Source of the DNA: Vigna angularis
Lineage: Eukaryota; Streptophyta; Magnoliopsida; Fabales; Fabaceae
Direction: 5' to 3'
Assembly (NCBI RefSeq): GCF_016808095.1
Contig: NC_068973.1
Coordinates: forward strand, 2,662,501-2,726,500
Length of the DNA: 64,000 bases
This document shows positions 23,475 through 39,277 of the stretch, piece by piece. The stretch's first letter is position 1. Each line of letters starts with the position of its first letter. The notes beneath the pieces were generated by a model, which was not told the origin of the DNA, searched no databases, and saw only the letters and a program-made list of their open reading frames with translations. Position numbers and translations under genes: made by a program.

Positions 23475-24640
23475 TTTTTTTTTCTTTTATGGTGGTTTTT
23501 ATTTATTTACCAAAAATAACTGTGGTTGAAAAAACACATAACAAATATCTATCTTGACTTAATTTTCTTAATTAATTTCACTTGTACTTTATTGTGTCAA
23601 ATTATATTTAAATCAAAATAATATTTAAACTTAGTTAATAAAATTTTTTTTGTCATCATATCTCCTATATTATCAGAAGTAGAAATCTTTCGTTATATAG
23701 AATAAGGGTGAAGTTAAAGAAAAGAGAGAAAAAAATTGATGAGACCCATTATAAAATAATCTCTCATAAAATTGACTAAATTTACTGGAGAGAAATAGAT
23801 AAAAATTGTGGAACCATTAAAAAAATGTTGAAATGATAAATACGCAGCCGTTTGATATATTAGGTTGAGGACAAACATATATTTTCTTTCAAAAACAAAA
23901 TGGAAAAAAAACATCTTTGGAATAATACACATATATACACTTAATTGTTTGGTCTCTTTTACTTCTTTCGCATCTCCGGCAATTCAAACATCTGAAAAAA
24001 TAATTTCTTCCGATGTTTTTTCCAAACCAACTATTTCTTTCTACTTCATTCCATCAAAATATCTTATCAAATGATGAAAATAATTGATAAATTGTGATCT
24101 TAGGGATTAGATTGTGATTTTTATATTCTTAAATATTAATATACACGTGTTGTGAAATTTCTTATAAATTATTTATTTCATCCAACATCTAGGGTAGATG
24201 ACGCCGGTCATGGTCTTCCTTCTCTTTCTGGGATTTGCTGCAATTCTTGTACTGCTCCCTTTTTTCTTGGCATTCTCATCCCTTCAAAATTTTCTATCAA
24301 CTTCACTTTCTCTGTTGCTTTCATCAAAAGCTTCAAAAATGTTAATTTCTAAACCAATGTAAACATACCAAATAATTTTATATTAGTCTAACGTTTACTT
24401 TGAGACAAAATTAAGTACCAAGTTAATGACTTATTTCATAACTTGTAGTTCTAAATTTGAATGGTTGATAATCAAACTAGAACTTGGTGTGCATTATAAA
24501 AAAGAATCAGCAATCGTGGATGGTCTGAAAGCCACACACGTGGCTCTCTCCTTATGTGGCTACTAAGAGTCACAGTAAAGAGTGAGATGGAAAGAGTGCA
24601 ACTTGCAAGAGAAAATATTCTAATTTCTCTGTGTCTCTAT
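22779..24640. other. Intergenic DNA 3' of TNL-3
   Basis: AT-rich, including an (AT)n run of about 70 bp at 23404-23473. Short frames at 23714-24352 have no family signature. Nothing else was recognised before the first MIR169 promoter. Confidence 0.4.
23404..23473. repeat. (AT)n microsatellite
   Basis: An uninterrupted AT run of about 70 bp. Confidence 0.95.
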
Positions 24641-24650
24641 CTTCCATGGC

Positions 24651-24658
24651 TATATAAT
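24651..24658 (+). promoter_or_regulatory. TATA box of MIR169 copy 1
   Basis: TATATAAT lies 144 bp upstream of the mature miRNA start. The spacing agrees with the other six copies (81-150 bp). Confidence 0.6.
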
Positions 24659-24765
24659 AACGGATGAAGTTGAAGGGTTTGCACTTGCAAATGGGTTCGG
24701 CATTGAATGCTGTGCCTTGGCACACTAAAGAACATGCAATGGTTTCTTTGTGTTCATCTTCTTAA

Positions 24766-24930
24766 GCTCACAGCAAGAAGCAAAAAGTGGAGTGCAGCCA
24801 AGGGTGATTTGCCGGCACTGACTACTTCAGTGTTAAAGTGAATAGTTAGTTCTGTTTGATTCATATATTTTCAAATTCCGGCAAGTTTCTCTTGGCTACA
24901 TTCCGGTTTCTTCTTCTCCTGTGATGCTGT
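24766..24930 (+). ncRNA. MIR169: MIR169 precursor, copy 1 (CAGCC type)
   Basis: The mature miRNA occupies 24795-24815 (CAGCCAAGGGTGATTTGCCG plus G). The passenger strand is at 24880-24900 (GGCAAGTTTCTCTTGGCTAC plus A) with a 2-nt 3' offset, as expected for Dicer-like processing. The duplex pairs with one U:U mismatch and some G:U wobbles. The lower stem continues, with CACAGCAAGAAG opposite CTTCTTCTCCTGTG. The family is known to cleave NF-YA (HAP2) mRNAs. Relative to the commonest form it has AAGGGTGATTTG in place of AAGGATGACTTG, a variant I believe is known in legumes. Confidence 0.9.
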
Positions 24931-27900
24931 CTGAAGATTCTCTCTATATATAAATCACTTCCATTAATTGTTGCAGCAGCAGCATTCGTCTAAAACATAT
25001 ATACTTCGTTATGTTCATATATGCATCTAAGCATCAGCTATCATTATCCTGAAAGAGAAACTAATATGCATTGTTTCTTAATTAATATATACGGTCATTG
25101 ATCTTGGCGGAAGTCCCCAATTAATGTTAATGTTACATTAGTGAAGGTAAATTTTAATTTATAAATTGATTTTGTAGAGATAAATTTAAAGTTTATTTGT
25201 TAATATGATACATCTTTTAGTAAAATTGGTGTTTATTAAAAATATCATTTCCATCCGTTATTAGAAACTATTTATTAATATTTAGTTTGATGTACGAGAT
25301 TATTTATTAATATTTAGTTTTCCACGTAAAACATATATGCTTCAATTTGAAAAATGAAAAAGAAAGAATTCAGAATACAAATTATTATTATTATTTTTAA
25401 TAAGTAAATTTTAAATTTAACCTAATTTTATAAAATTAGTTTTCAAAATAAAAGTTGTGTTTATTTATATATTTATTATAAATTTAATTTATCATTAGTG
25501 GATAAGATTTTCCATTTACTCAGACATAGCTTCTGCTTACTTAGCCAGACATATACATTTTGAACTAAGAGAAGAGCAATTGGGTTGGTATTGTATCTCT
25601 TACGTTAAAATAATCTGCAGGATCTATGTTTTTCTATCAGCAAATAAAAAAACATTCGATTAGAAGGTACAAGTGGTACCATTGAACAGAAAGAAGAGTT
25701 GAAAAAACATCATCTACCCTTTATACCTAAGGACTATGATCATACAGAGGCTATACGGGAACAACAGGACATGAACTGCTAGCAATTACCTGCGAAATAT
25801 ATTCTCTGTATATTCATGATGTATGGCTTGAAACATGTCCAGTGTTTTATTTTATATGATTTTTCTTTATTTAATAAAAAAAATATTATTTTAAATTAGT
25901 GTGAGTTAACTACACTATTTTATTTTATTGTATTTAATGTTCAGTTAAATTATAATTAATTCAGCTTAAATTGATTTATTTATTTGATTTTTTGTTGATT
26001 AAATAGATGTTAATTTAATTTAATTTTAGTATTTATTTAAATTATCATAAATTTACATATTCCTTCCATCTTCCCCTGCTACATCTGAATTCTCAGCTAA
26101 ATCATGAGATACATGAGTACCATATGTGTAGCTTCAATAATAGTTTATATTGTACCTACTTGACTTCTTTATTTTATTCAAGTCTCACCCTGAATCCCCC
26201 AATCACTTCCTCCCTCTTATATTTCTCTCATCCTTCATGTCTACTCTGCATAACTACATCTCTTTATACCCTGTTAACATTTATACAATCCAAGGTAGAA
26301 ATCTAAGTGTAAGTTAAAAATTCTTCATTAAAAACATAGATGAGATAAACCATATATAAAAACAATGTCAATGCTTTTTACAACATGATGATTCAGTTAA
26401 TTTTATATTAATGAGAGCATATCGGTAATTGTTTACATTTTACAATGATTTGGTAATTTTGAATATGGGTAGTGATAACGAGTCTTAAGTGATTGGTGTT
26501 GATGTGTGATCATGGATTAACATGAAAATGAAAACATGCTTTGTATGTTCATTTTAATTTGATTTTTGTTTAGGTGTTTCATGATCATAATATTACAAGT
26601 GTTGATTTAGCTGGGTAGGCGAAGAGAAGAAGAACATGGAATGATGATGGATTCTAAATTGTAAATTTTTTATATTGAAAATCTTCTTAATAAAAGTTTC
26701 ATGCAAGTGTGTCTTGTTATAGTAAAATAAATAAGGATTATTTTTAAAGTATTCAAGAACAAAATGACATTACACAAAAAGAAAGATCCACAAATTTGTT
26801 TTTTTTTAAGTTTTTGTGTAGTTTTTAAAAAGAGACACTCAAATATTCAATAACAATAAATCGTGAATAAATTTATATAAGATATTAAAACATTATTTTC
26901 AACAAAACTTTAAAACAATAGATTTATCAACTATTCTAATGATATACTAGTCATCTTATTATTTTTTTATATCAAAAATAACTTTTAGCTTATTTTCCTA
27001 ATAATCTTTAAGTCTTTACGTTAAAACATATTTCTCTTAAACATGAATATTGTGAGGTTTTTTTGAGTGGAAATATAAGGAGATTTGATATGTTAATCAT
27101 CTTATTTATTTTTATATGCAATATTAAACTTCTAATTCACTTTAAATTTGCAATTGTTTGAAGTTGAAAATAGTATTTCATTTCTTTATTTATTTTTCTT
27201 TCAAATAAATCTACATACATCTTCCATTGATCGTCCTCTCGAGGACAAAACTAAATAATTTGAGGTAGGTTTGCCATCACATACATGTGGACATTAGATG
27301 TTCAAAGGACCATGTATAAAAGGAGCTAACTATCCTCTATGTAGAAAACAATTTTTTTGGTCGAATTTTATTTTGTATGTTTTTTTTTTAAATGTTGGAA
27401 CACTCTAAATATTTTTTTATTTATTAGTGATGCAAAAATTATATTTTGTAACGTTTTCAAAATTCCTATTATCAAAAGGAATGCCTTCAAATAACCTATA
27501 TAAACATTATATACAAAGACCAACAACATGTTTGAAAAGATGATTATTTGTTTGCAAATTTTTCTTAAAGAGACAAAATTAACCACACTAAAATGATAGA
27601 ACTATGACTACGTAAAACATAGAGTGACCAAGCCAAGCATATGCATACTTCATTTCAAATATAATTTACCATGGCGAAGATAAAAAGAAAATATAAAATA
27701 TGTCTTGATTACTAAAATAATAGGACCCACATGAAACTATATCATGGGACGAAACTTGTCTTTGAAGTTGTTGACTCGAAATTATATCATGAAAAAGTAA
27801 GAACTTTGTAACTTTATTGAAAAAAATAAAATATTTAGGGAATGGAGTTCTTAAAGATGAAATGGGAAGAAAAAAGTATTTTGATTTGACAGAGAAAAGG

Positions 27901-28364
27901 AGCTACGGATCCTTCACAGCCAAATCTTATTTCATCAAAATACAGAGACTCTAAAATAGTCAGAAAGGAAGCACTAAGGATGATTTATGTTTATATACGG
28001 ATTTGGATTCTGGTCTGACAAGACGTATAAAGAAATTCTGAAAATGTTTTTGTTAAGTGCATTGGTCTAGATTTTAGATTAGATAGAATAAAATTTATTT
28101 ATAAAAAAAATCGATGTTTAGGAAGAGTTTTGTTTTTTTTTAAAAAAAATCTGTTTATAATTGAAAAGTATGAAAAATGATTAACATAATGATACTTTTC
28201 TTATTTGACCTTATATGCAATTACGAAAATATATTGTCATTGAATAATCATCTCATAAAATGTGATTAAAGAAACTGGATTGAATATTTATCTATGAATG
28301 AAAATTGTTAAATTTTAATTAAGAATTTTTTTTCTAGCCGAGTATAGAAAAGGTTCAGTGTGGA
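24931..28364. other. AT-rich intergenic DNA between MIR169 copies 1 and 2 (left part)
   Basis: No supported gene. A 60-codon frame at 26124-26306 and a 72-codon frame at 27368-27586 (minus) look like chance frames. Confidence 0.4.
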
Positions 28365-28630
28365 CTTGATTATTTGTGAATATGAATTTGAGAGAATTAA
28401 TAGATAAATTTGAGGATAAATTTTTTGTATTTTTTTTAAGAATTTGAAAATAAAATAAATAAATTTAAAAGTGAAATTCGTGAAAAATTCAATAAATATG
28501 ATGAAATAAAAATATTTTAATAAATAAAAATAAAATTATTAAATTATTTTTAGTGTTAAAAATAATATAAAATAATATTTAAATGAGTTAGATTTATTTT
28601 ATAAAAATTATTTGAATAAATAAAATGGCA
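28365..28630 (+). repeat. AT-rich dispersed repeat, copy A
   Basis: It shares a long series of blocks with the reverse complement of 33250-33525, for example AAAAATAATATAAAAT followed by ATTTAAATGAGTTA, and AATAAATA(G/A)AAA(A/T)ATAAAATTAT. The two copies are therefore inverted relative to each other, about 4.6 kb apart. Family not recognised. Confidence 0.6.
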
Positions 28631-29511
28631 TGGTCGAGTAGAAGGATATTGGAGGAAATTTTCAGTGGAATCGGTTCCACAAAGATCATAAACAATTTCA
28701 TGCATTAGAGTCGATTCCAACTTCCTTTGATAGTCATAAATTCTGTTCCTGCATCAACAAAACCGATTCACACGTCTATAGAATAGATTATCTTCTCTTT
28801 GGCTGCTCAACGGAATTGGTTCTACCTTCTTCCTTTCAACTTAAACCACGCATTTTGCACCCTCATTCCTTCGTTACCTTTGAACAAGAAATCTTCACAA
28901 ACGAACACAGCATGAGTTTAGGATGAGGGCGCGTGAGATTATATTCTGATTGTTGGCCTATATTAATTTATTTTACAATGCCCTAGACTTATTTGCATAT
29001 ATTCATTAAATGCTAATCATCAAAAGTTCAAACTACTTTCTAAGAATATGCTTGAAATGCCACGTTTCTCGTCTCCTCTCCATGTCCAAGTCAAATGTCG
29101 GATCGATGGAGGTAAATTTAGAGTTCTTTTTATATTTTTCACAATGATTTACGTTTTTACTTAGATATATTAATTAAATCAATACATATACGATTAATTA
29201 ATTTTATAAAAATGAAAATGGGTGAAGCATTTAATTCCACCATACCCTTTTGTTCAAACTCTCTCTCCTCGATACACATTAAGATTATATTCTACACCAA
29301 TTCAATACATAAAATTTTTTTTTTTTGCAGACATCTTTATTCTACATATTGTGAGCAATCAAAGCCGTATCAACCACCCATAACTAAAAGGATTTATTCT
29401 CTAAGTGTCGAGTTTCTATTGGTTGCATGCAAACACTTTCTTACGAGAATATATAAAAATAAAATATATAACTACTCAATTATGCAATGATCATGCACTG
29501 CCATTCTTCTC

Positions 29512-29519
29512 TATATAAG
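29512..29519 (+). promoter_or_regulatory. TATA box of MIR169 copy 2
   Basis: TATATAAG lies 114 bp upstream of the mature miRNA start, within the common spacing of this cluster. Confidence 0.6.
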
Positions 29520-29599
29520 CATGCAAACAAGGCCTTATTTCGTACCACAAAAACTTGAACATTATTTGTTCATACACAAATGTTTGGTTTTGGAGTATT

Positions 29600-29740
29600 T
29601 GCAAGAAGTGGCAGAGAGTTATTTGCAGCCAAGAATGACTTGTCGGAATGCATACATTAGATGTCAACTTATAATGTTTCCTTAGTTTCGGCAAGTTGTT
29701 TTTGGCTACACTTGTCTTTCTTCTTCTCTTGTGAAGCTCT
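29600..29740 (+). ncRNA. MIR169: MIR169 precursor, copy 2 (divergent)
   Basis: The mature miRNA is at 29626-29646 (CAGCCAAGAATGACTTGTCG plus G). The passenger strand is at 29690-29710 (GGCAAGTTGTTTTTGGCTAC plus A). The arms still pair well because the changes are absorbed by G:U wobbles. Compared with the consensus, the mature strand has GAATGA for GGATGA and TTGTCGG for TTGCCGG. The lower stem (GCAAGAAGTGGCAGAGAG against CTTTCTTCTTCTCTTGTG) resembles copy 1, so copies 1 and 2 form one subgroup. It may still target NF-YA or may be drifting. Confidence 0.82.
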
Positions 29741-33249
<3,509 letters not shown>

Positions 33250-33525
33250 TCATATTAAATAAAAATTTCGAAAATAATTTTAACTCATTTAAATATAATT
33301 TTATATTATTTTTAATATTAAAAACAATTTGATAATTTTATTTTTCTATTTATTAAAACTTTTTTTAAAATTTATTACATCACTCTAATCACTCACAAAT
33401 TTTCACAAACTTTATTTTTAAATCTATTCACTTTCATTATCAAATTTCTTAAAAGAAACAATACAAATCTTACCCACAAATCTATCCAAATTCATCAATT
33501 ACTCACTCTCTCGAAATAATCTTTA
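33250..33525 (-). repeat. AT-rich dispersed repeat, copy B
   Basis: Inverted partner of 28365-28630. The reverse complement shows the same order of blocks (AATAATATAAAATTATATTT, then AAATGAGTTA). The divergence indicates an old family. Confidence 0.6.
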
Positions 33526-35904
33526 AAAAAAAGTCCAATAAACAATATTATTTAGTATCTAATTAATAATATTATGGTAATAAGTGAAAAATTGCATCAC
33601 TTAATTTGAGGCTATACTCCAAACAATATTCTCTTTTGTAAGGAGGTATATTATCCTACAAAAATGTGTCATATATATATATATATATATATATTCCTGA
33701 TAATTAAAGACATTTTTACCCTTTTTCATTCACAAAAGTACTCGTTCATTTATTGCATCCAAAGACAACATGACACTTTTTTTCTAAATAGAAAATTTTA
33801 ATCAAACATAGAAATTGTGCAGAAGGCAATTTGGAACCACAGAATTAGCAGAATTTTACATGAGAAGAAAGTCAATTGTTGTAAGAGTGGATAAGGATAG
33901 GTGCAGTTTGATGGTGATAACTTTAGACCGACAGATGTACTGAGAATATAAGGATATCTAGGAATTTTACATACAGTATTGTTTTGATTGCAACCATACC
34001 AAGAAATTCAAATTTTTATTTCAAAATTTGGTCAGGAGAAACAAGACCACATCTCTATAAAAATATTAAACTTTTTCTGATAGATCCAATAATCTAACAT
34101 CATTAGGAATCAAAGTTAAAAGTAATTTAAATTATTTTTTCAACTTCTGATATATCTTTTAACAACAAAATCGTAATTGAATTTAATATTTTAAAATAAA
34201 TAATATCTTAGATACATAATAATATTATTCAACGAATTCAAAATTGAATTATTATGCTGACCATGAGATAAAAAAGTAAGGTTTTAAAAACAAATCATCT
34301 AATTTTTTAAATCTGATTAAGAATAACTTTTATTCCCTTAAGATCATGACTTAGACTAAGAGATTTATGTTTAGGGTTTAGAAGTCAACGGATTGGAACA
34401 AAACTCTTGAAAATTTATTTACCATATTTGAATTTTTAGACCAAATACATTTCACTATTTAGCCTTTCATACTTTAACAATATGTTTGTATAAAAAAAAT
34501 ACATGTGTATGTATATGGCATAGGCCAACGGTTGGAGGAAGAAACCGTTGAATCCACCTGTTATGTCAACCAAAATAAATGGTTTTATTTATGATGAACC
34601 CTAAGCGTTTAAGTTATTGGTGTTGAGCCATAACAGGACTAGCACTAAAATCATGATTAAATTAGGGTTAGTGAGCTAACAATTTAATTATTATTGGGTC
34701 AATGATCTAACAGTTAGCAAAATAATAACAAAATAATTGAAGATACTAATAACTGATTGCAGGATAAGGAAACAGTTTTCAAGCAACAGACCGAGAAAAA
34801 AGTAAGTTGGTTTTATTAGATCCATAGTAGTCTAAGGTCCATGAGATAGATAGCTTATAAGAGCTAAACCGTAAAGGTACACACGTTTTAACTAAATTTC
34901 AAATACTCAACCGAGAAAAAAAGCTCCTTGAGCAACGTTTAATTTGAGCGTCGGAGTGTCTTTTACATGTACAATCAAATATTAACGAGCGGAGTCGATC
35001 CAGACTAGAAGTCACGTAGGAAAGATACACCTCTCAACCCTACATAAATTTATACCGAAACAATGTGTTAAAAATAAAGAATATGAAATCAACAACATCC
35101 CATATCAATGATGCATTGATCGAGATTTACTCAAAACATTTCAATTTAGGTTGATATTGAATAAAAGAAAATCCAACTTGAAGCGAATTGAAAATATAGC
35201 ATACATTATATTTATAAAAGAATAATAGTATATAAGAAACACTTAGAATGCTTCTATCCATTAACAAATCAAAAACTTATTAATTAGAAGATTTTCTTTT
35301 AATAAGAAATAAATATCATTTTTGATACGAAAGTATACAACTCTGCAAAATTATGAATCCAATGAAGTAAACATCTTATTACCACATCCCTTGCTTTCTA
35401 TATATATATATATTCAGAATGAAGGAACAAAAATAATTGTATTTGTATGGATTAATATGGTTCTAGTTTCAAAAGATATATTTTTTTTTTTGAAATGTTA
35501 ATATAAGTAGTTCTTAAACTTAAAAAATAATAAACATAATCTTTTTAATCTAATTATATAATAAATCTTAGACGTCATTTCAAACTAATTTTAAAATTAT
35601 CTATATTATTTATGCGTTTAATCTGAAAAATGTCAACTTAAAACATTATTTAATATATAAAAGAAATTAATATCAATGGATTAAGAGAAATATAACTATT
35701 TATTTATTAAAATTAGAATCAAATTTTAATTTCACATAATTCGTGCTTACGTATATTATCGTGAAAGTGTTTTTCTTTTCATGATCCATGGATCTAGTTT
35801 CATCAAATGTAGTCCTGGCAGTGTATTTGGCGTTGTATATTAAGATGAACTTCTAACAAAATCATATTAAGTCTCTACCGTAATAAAAAAAACTAAGCAC
35901 AGTA
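33526..35904. other. AT-rich intergenic DNA
   Basis: Holds a short (AT)n at 33669-33693. I see no gene. The stretch 34500-35000 is less AT-biased but has no continuous frame. Confidence 0.4.
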
Positions 35905-36176
35905 TTCTTGAGAACAAATTCTGATCGACAGTGCCATAACAGAAGCATTGTTAGCCACTACTGTTCTCTCTCCTCATATATTCTATTCCCACAATCATAC
36001 CCAATTAACGAACAGATTTAGGAAGAAAAAGGGCAAGTCAACTTTAGCTAGTGGTGGCAAATTCTTCAACAAACACGTAGCAAAATCTACAAAATTTGAT
36101 TCCAAACATATATTTTGACAATGGTTTTGGATAAGGCTTAAGGAGCAAAGAAAACATGCTCCTTCGCCTATATAAA
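35905..36176 (+). promoter_or_regulatory. Upstream module and TATA box of MIR169 copy 3
   Basis: Shared in order with the 5' regions of copies 5 and 6: TGAGAACAAATTC, CATAACAGAAGC, TTCTATTCCCACA (35981 onwards), AGTCAAC (36036-36042, a reverse W-box core) and TTTTGGATAAG, ending in TATATAAA at 36169-36176, 123 bp before the mature miRNA. Conservation between copies implies regulatory or shared-ancestry DNA. Confidence 0.65.
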
Positions 36177-36261
36177 GAAAACATGCAACGATGTATAAGA
36201 GCAAAGAATTTAAATATAATGTAAGTTTAGAAGAGATGCATGTTAGTTGTTTTGCTCAAAT

Positions 36262-36392
36262 GTCTTGCATGAAGAGGAAAGAGAATACATTTGAGCCAAG
36301 GATGACTTGCCGGCATCAAGGTTTTACTCTTTTGAAGGTGTTGCTGGCGAGACATCTTGGTTCACTTTTGCTCTCTTTCCTCTCATATCAGA
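36262..36392 (+). ncRNA. MIR169: MIR169 precursor, copy 3 (TGAGCC type)
   Basis: The mature strand is at 36292-36312 (TGAGCCAAGGATGACTTGCC plus G), identical to the common miR169d-g type form. The passenger strand is at 36346-36366 (GGCGAGACATCTTGGTTCAC plus T). The lower stem GAAGAGGAAAGAGA faces CTCTCTTTCCTCTC. An open frame running through the hairpin (36191-36415) is a shadow. The 5' arm shares the phrase CTCAAATG(T/A)CTTGCAT(G/A)AA with copies 5 and 6, which marks recent tandem duplication. Confidence 0.95.
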
Positions 36393-36719
36393 CTAGAAAG
36401 AGTTTGAATGCATGACCAAGACTCTGCTTAATGCAGTTCCACATAACTAAATTTTTGTTCACTACATTCTTTTAGCGAAACACTGTCCTCTATAATGAAG
36501 AGAACATCATCTCCCCTTTAACAATTTGAACCCTGCATGTGTGCATTATGACTTGTTCAATGTGGCATGTGCTTTATAATTTTAGAGGAAAACTAAAACG
36601 TATTATATAACTAAAAGTTCATATTTTTTTATTTTGTGGATGTTGAAAGTCTTATGTTTCCTTCTTAAAGTTCACTTTACAAGTAAAGTAAGGTAAATTT
36701 AGGCTTTTTGAAATCTATT
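36393..36719. other. Short spacer 3' of MIR169 copy 3
   Basis: No feature seen between the hairpin and the CACTA element. Confidence 0.4.
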
Positions 36720-37129
36720 CACTAGTACATAATTGGGATACTAACACGACTAATATGCCTCAGTTTGTAAAAAGCCGAAGCATATGAAAACGCGGTGGCA
36801 CTTTTACAATTTTAGCGAACTTATAAGTTTCGGTTCATGGGAAACCGAGACATAACATCTCTATTACCTCGGTTAAATAACCACTCGAGACGTATAGTCC
36901 TCTAGATTTGACTTAGTTCTGACCTTTCATATCACACCTTTTTGGAAACTGAGTTAGTGCCTCGGTTGCCAGGGAAACCGAGGCATATACCCCTGACAAA
37001 TCCCCCTGTGGGCACTGGTAACACTGACGTATCATGTTTATGCTTCAGTTTTATTTTACCCGATGCGTATAGTAGCGTGTTTATGTTTCGGTTTTATTTT
37101 ACCCGATGCCTATAGTGCTTTTTAGGGTT

Positions 37130-37905
37130 AAAATTGAAATCCCTGCAAGTAATCACTATTCTTCTTCCCAAGCTGTGCGAAACCTCTTTGCCTCGCCGTT
37201 CACCACTACTCTTTGCCTCGCCTTTCACCACTGCTCTTTGCCTCGCCACCACGCCACTGCATCACCGTCGCCGTCGTCTCAGTTCCCACCGCCGTCGTTT
37301 CAGTTCCCACTACCAGGTGCCCCACTACTGTCGTCATCCCTGCTGGCTCAACCTCTGGTGCCCCGCCGCTGCCGCTGTCTCGCGCGAGAGGGATCTTTCT
37401 TTCTCACTTTTTCCCCCTTTCTCACTGTGACCCGGGGAACCTGTCTTCTTCCCCATTTCTCACTGCTCTCTTCTTTCTTTCTCGCGCGAGAGATGACCCG
37501 AGGCATAAAATTACTTCTTTCTTCTTCCTTTCTTGCAGACAAACTGGGAGGACGCGGCACCATGAGGGTTGTAGCGGTGCTGCCTTCACAAGGGTTCCAT
37601 CTCCGTCGCGGCATCCTGGTCCCAAAATTAGGGTTCTACAGATGGGGGAAAGGGGAAAGACATTGTGCCTTCTTACTCCTGCGTCGTTGAGGAGAGGATG
37701 GAGGCGCGACCATGGATGGCAGCTTAAGGAGTTCGCGATTGAAGCTCATGGTTGTGCTTGCGAGGAAGACGAACTTGCGAATTGCAGCGGCGCCGTTCTG
37801 GGTTCTTTTATGGTGGTCCGGTTGCGGAGCGGTAAGGGAAAGCGTTTTGGGTTCCATGAAATTAGGTTTCTGAAATTGGGAAATCTTGGGTGTCTATTTT
37901 GATCT
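37130..37905 (+). pseudogene. GC-rich captured sequence inside the CACTA element
   Basis: Open frames in two plus-strand phases (37106-37690 and 37213-37902) cover this GC-rich block. The peptides are low-complexity (Ser/Pro/Arg-rich) and the motif CTCGCGCGAGAG occurs twice (near 37380 and 37482). No domain is recognisable. It looks like a 5' leader or first-exon region picked up from one or more genes; a coding role is unproven. Confidence 0.4.
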
Positions 37906-37959
37906 TGGGTTGGGATTTTGTGCTATTGTTTTAATTTTGGGTTGGGGTTTTTGTCGGAC

Positions 37960-38230
37960 ACAGATTTTGGAAACACTTTGGAGTTTGAGACACTGGACAT
38001 CAATGCAGAGGAAAATGCAGTAAGAGGATATGGACTTTGGGGATGAGAAAAGATATGAGAATTTTGATGTTGGATATGAGCCTGATGATTTCACCGAAGA
38101 GGATGAAGATATAATGGATGAGCTTGGAAAGTTGGAAGAAGAATGCAGGCTAGAAGAGTCTTCAGGAAAAAGTTTTGAAGATAAAAATATTTATTCCAAG
38201 TTTCAGCAATCAATGAAGCCCCATTCATAA
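37960..38230 (+). pseudogene. Acidic coding-like segment inside the CACTA element
   Basis: A frame at 38030-38230 gives an acidic peptide (DVGYEPDDFTEEDEDIMDEL, then GKLEEECRLEESSGKSFEDK). The text before it (37960-38029) reads like the 3' end of another exon. The protein family is not recognised. Its placement within CACTA ends suggests a transduplicated exon. Confidence 0.4.
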
Positions 38231-38484
38231 ATTGATTACAGCATGGTAACAAACGAGCTTCCAAAATTCAATAGGACGAATGCGGACCGAAGCCTAAAAT
38301 ATGAAAAAAAAACACACGCTACTGCCTCGGTTACCTAAACACCGAGGCATAATCCTACCCACTTTTGTTTTGGTCCATAACCGAGTCAAAAAGTTTTTTT
38401 TACTTTGTTTGTATATGTCTCGGTTTCATAACCGTTGCCTATAAGCAAAAGTAATCGGTATCGTTTCTCTTTACTGTACTAGTG

Positions 38485-39277
38485 ATTTTTTTATATTATA
38501 GTTATAATCATGCTTGTTTAGAATATATATTAATGAATTTTTTATTTATTAAATATATTATTTTATTTTCTATCATATCATTTATTAATTTTTAGTCTTA
38601 TATAATATATATATATTAATTAGTATGAAAAATACATATTAAAAGTCTCATATATTAATGAAATTTAAAGTTTACTTATTATTAGTGATTTTCCATTAAA
38701 TTGATTTGAAATAAAAATTTAGATTTAAATTTACATAATTAATAATCGATTAATTAAATAAATTTGTGAATTTTTTTCTGTTTATATATTACGTTTATTA
38801 TTTATATTATTAAATATAAAACTTTCATTTAATCTTAATTTTTTTTACTGATAAGACATTCGAAATCATGTTAGAGATATATGCAAACCAATAAAGAAAT
38901 TTGTTTGAATTTGTGCTTTGTACTTTTTGACCTCCACAAAATACTGATATTCTATGGAATAAGTTTCCATAAATAGTACTGTTCAGCATAAGGTCCGTAA
39001 TATTTGATGATGACTGTAACATTATTCATTTTCATGCAGTATTAAGGTACGAATCCAACATGGTCAACCCAGAAATCTCATATGTCATTTTCTTTCACCA
39101 TAAACCATAAATCACTCGATTACGATATTTTGAGAGAGAACAATATGCATAAACAACATGAAAGAGACAATCGTTGGAAGTTGATAATGATAGTGGGTTC
39201 GTCAAGTTTTTCGTTTTCTATAATTTTTTAGAGACAACTTTTAATACATATTTAAATATACGTTAATGTTTTTAGAA
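38485..39277. other. AT-rich intergenic DNA
   Basis: Nothing recognised between the two transposons. Confidence 0.4.

Larger units (their letters stand above)
36720..38484. mobile_element. Nonautonomous CACTA (En/Spm) transposon carrying foreign coding-like DNA
   Basis: The ends are perfect inverted CACTAGTACA (36720-36729) and TGTACTAGTG (38475-38484), flanked by a 3-bp duplication ATT on both sides, as expected for CACTA elements. Subterminal regions carry arrays of small palindromes, for example CCTCGGTTGCC...AACCGAGGCATA: at least six near the left end (36759-37110) and two near the right (38325-38445). No transposase can be read, so it depends on an autonomous partner. The interior (37130-38230) is GC-rich and protein-like, unlike the element ends, and is best explained as captured host sequence. 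Confidence 0.92.

Noticed and set aside
36191..36415. Small protein across MIR169 copy 3 (and the similar one at 45143-45340)
   Set aside because: Both run straight through the hairpin, and the shared EPRMTCRH is the translation of the miRNA itself. A pri-miRNA peptide is conceivable, but the similarity outside the hairpin region is weak.
37348..37857. Minus-strand frames in the CACTA interior
   Set aside because: GC-rich, Arg/Pro/Ser-rich shadows with no domain; no reason to prefer them over the plus-strand frames, which are themselves doubtful.
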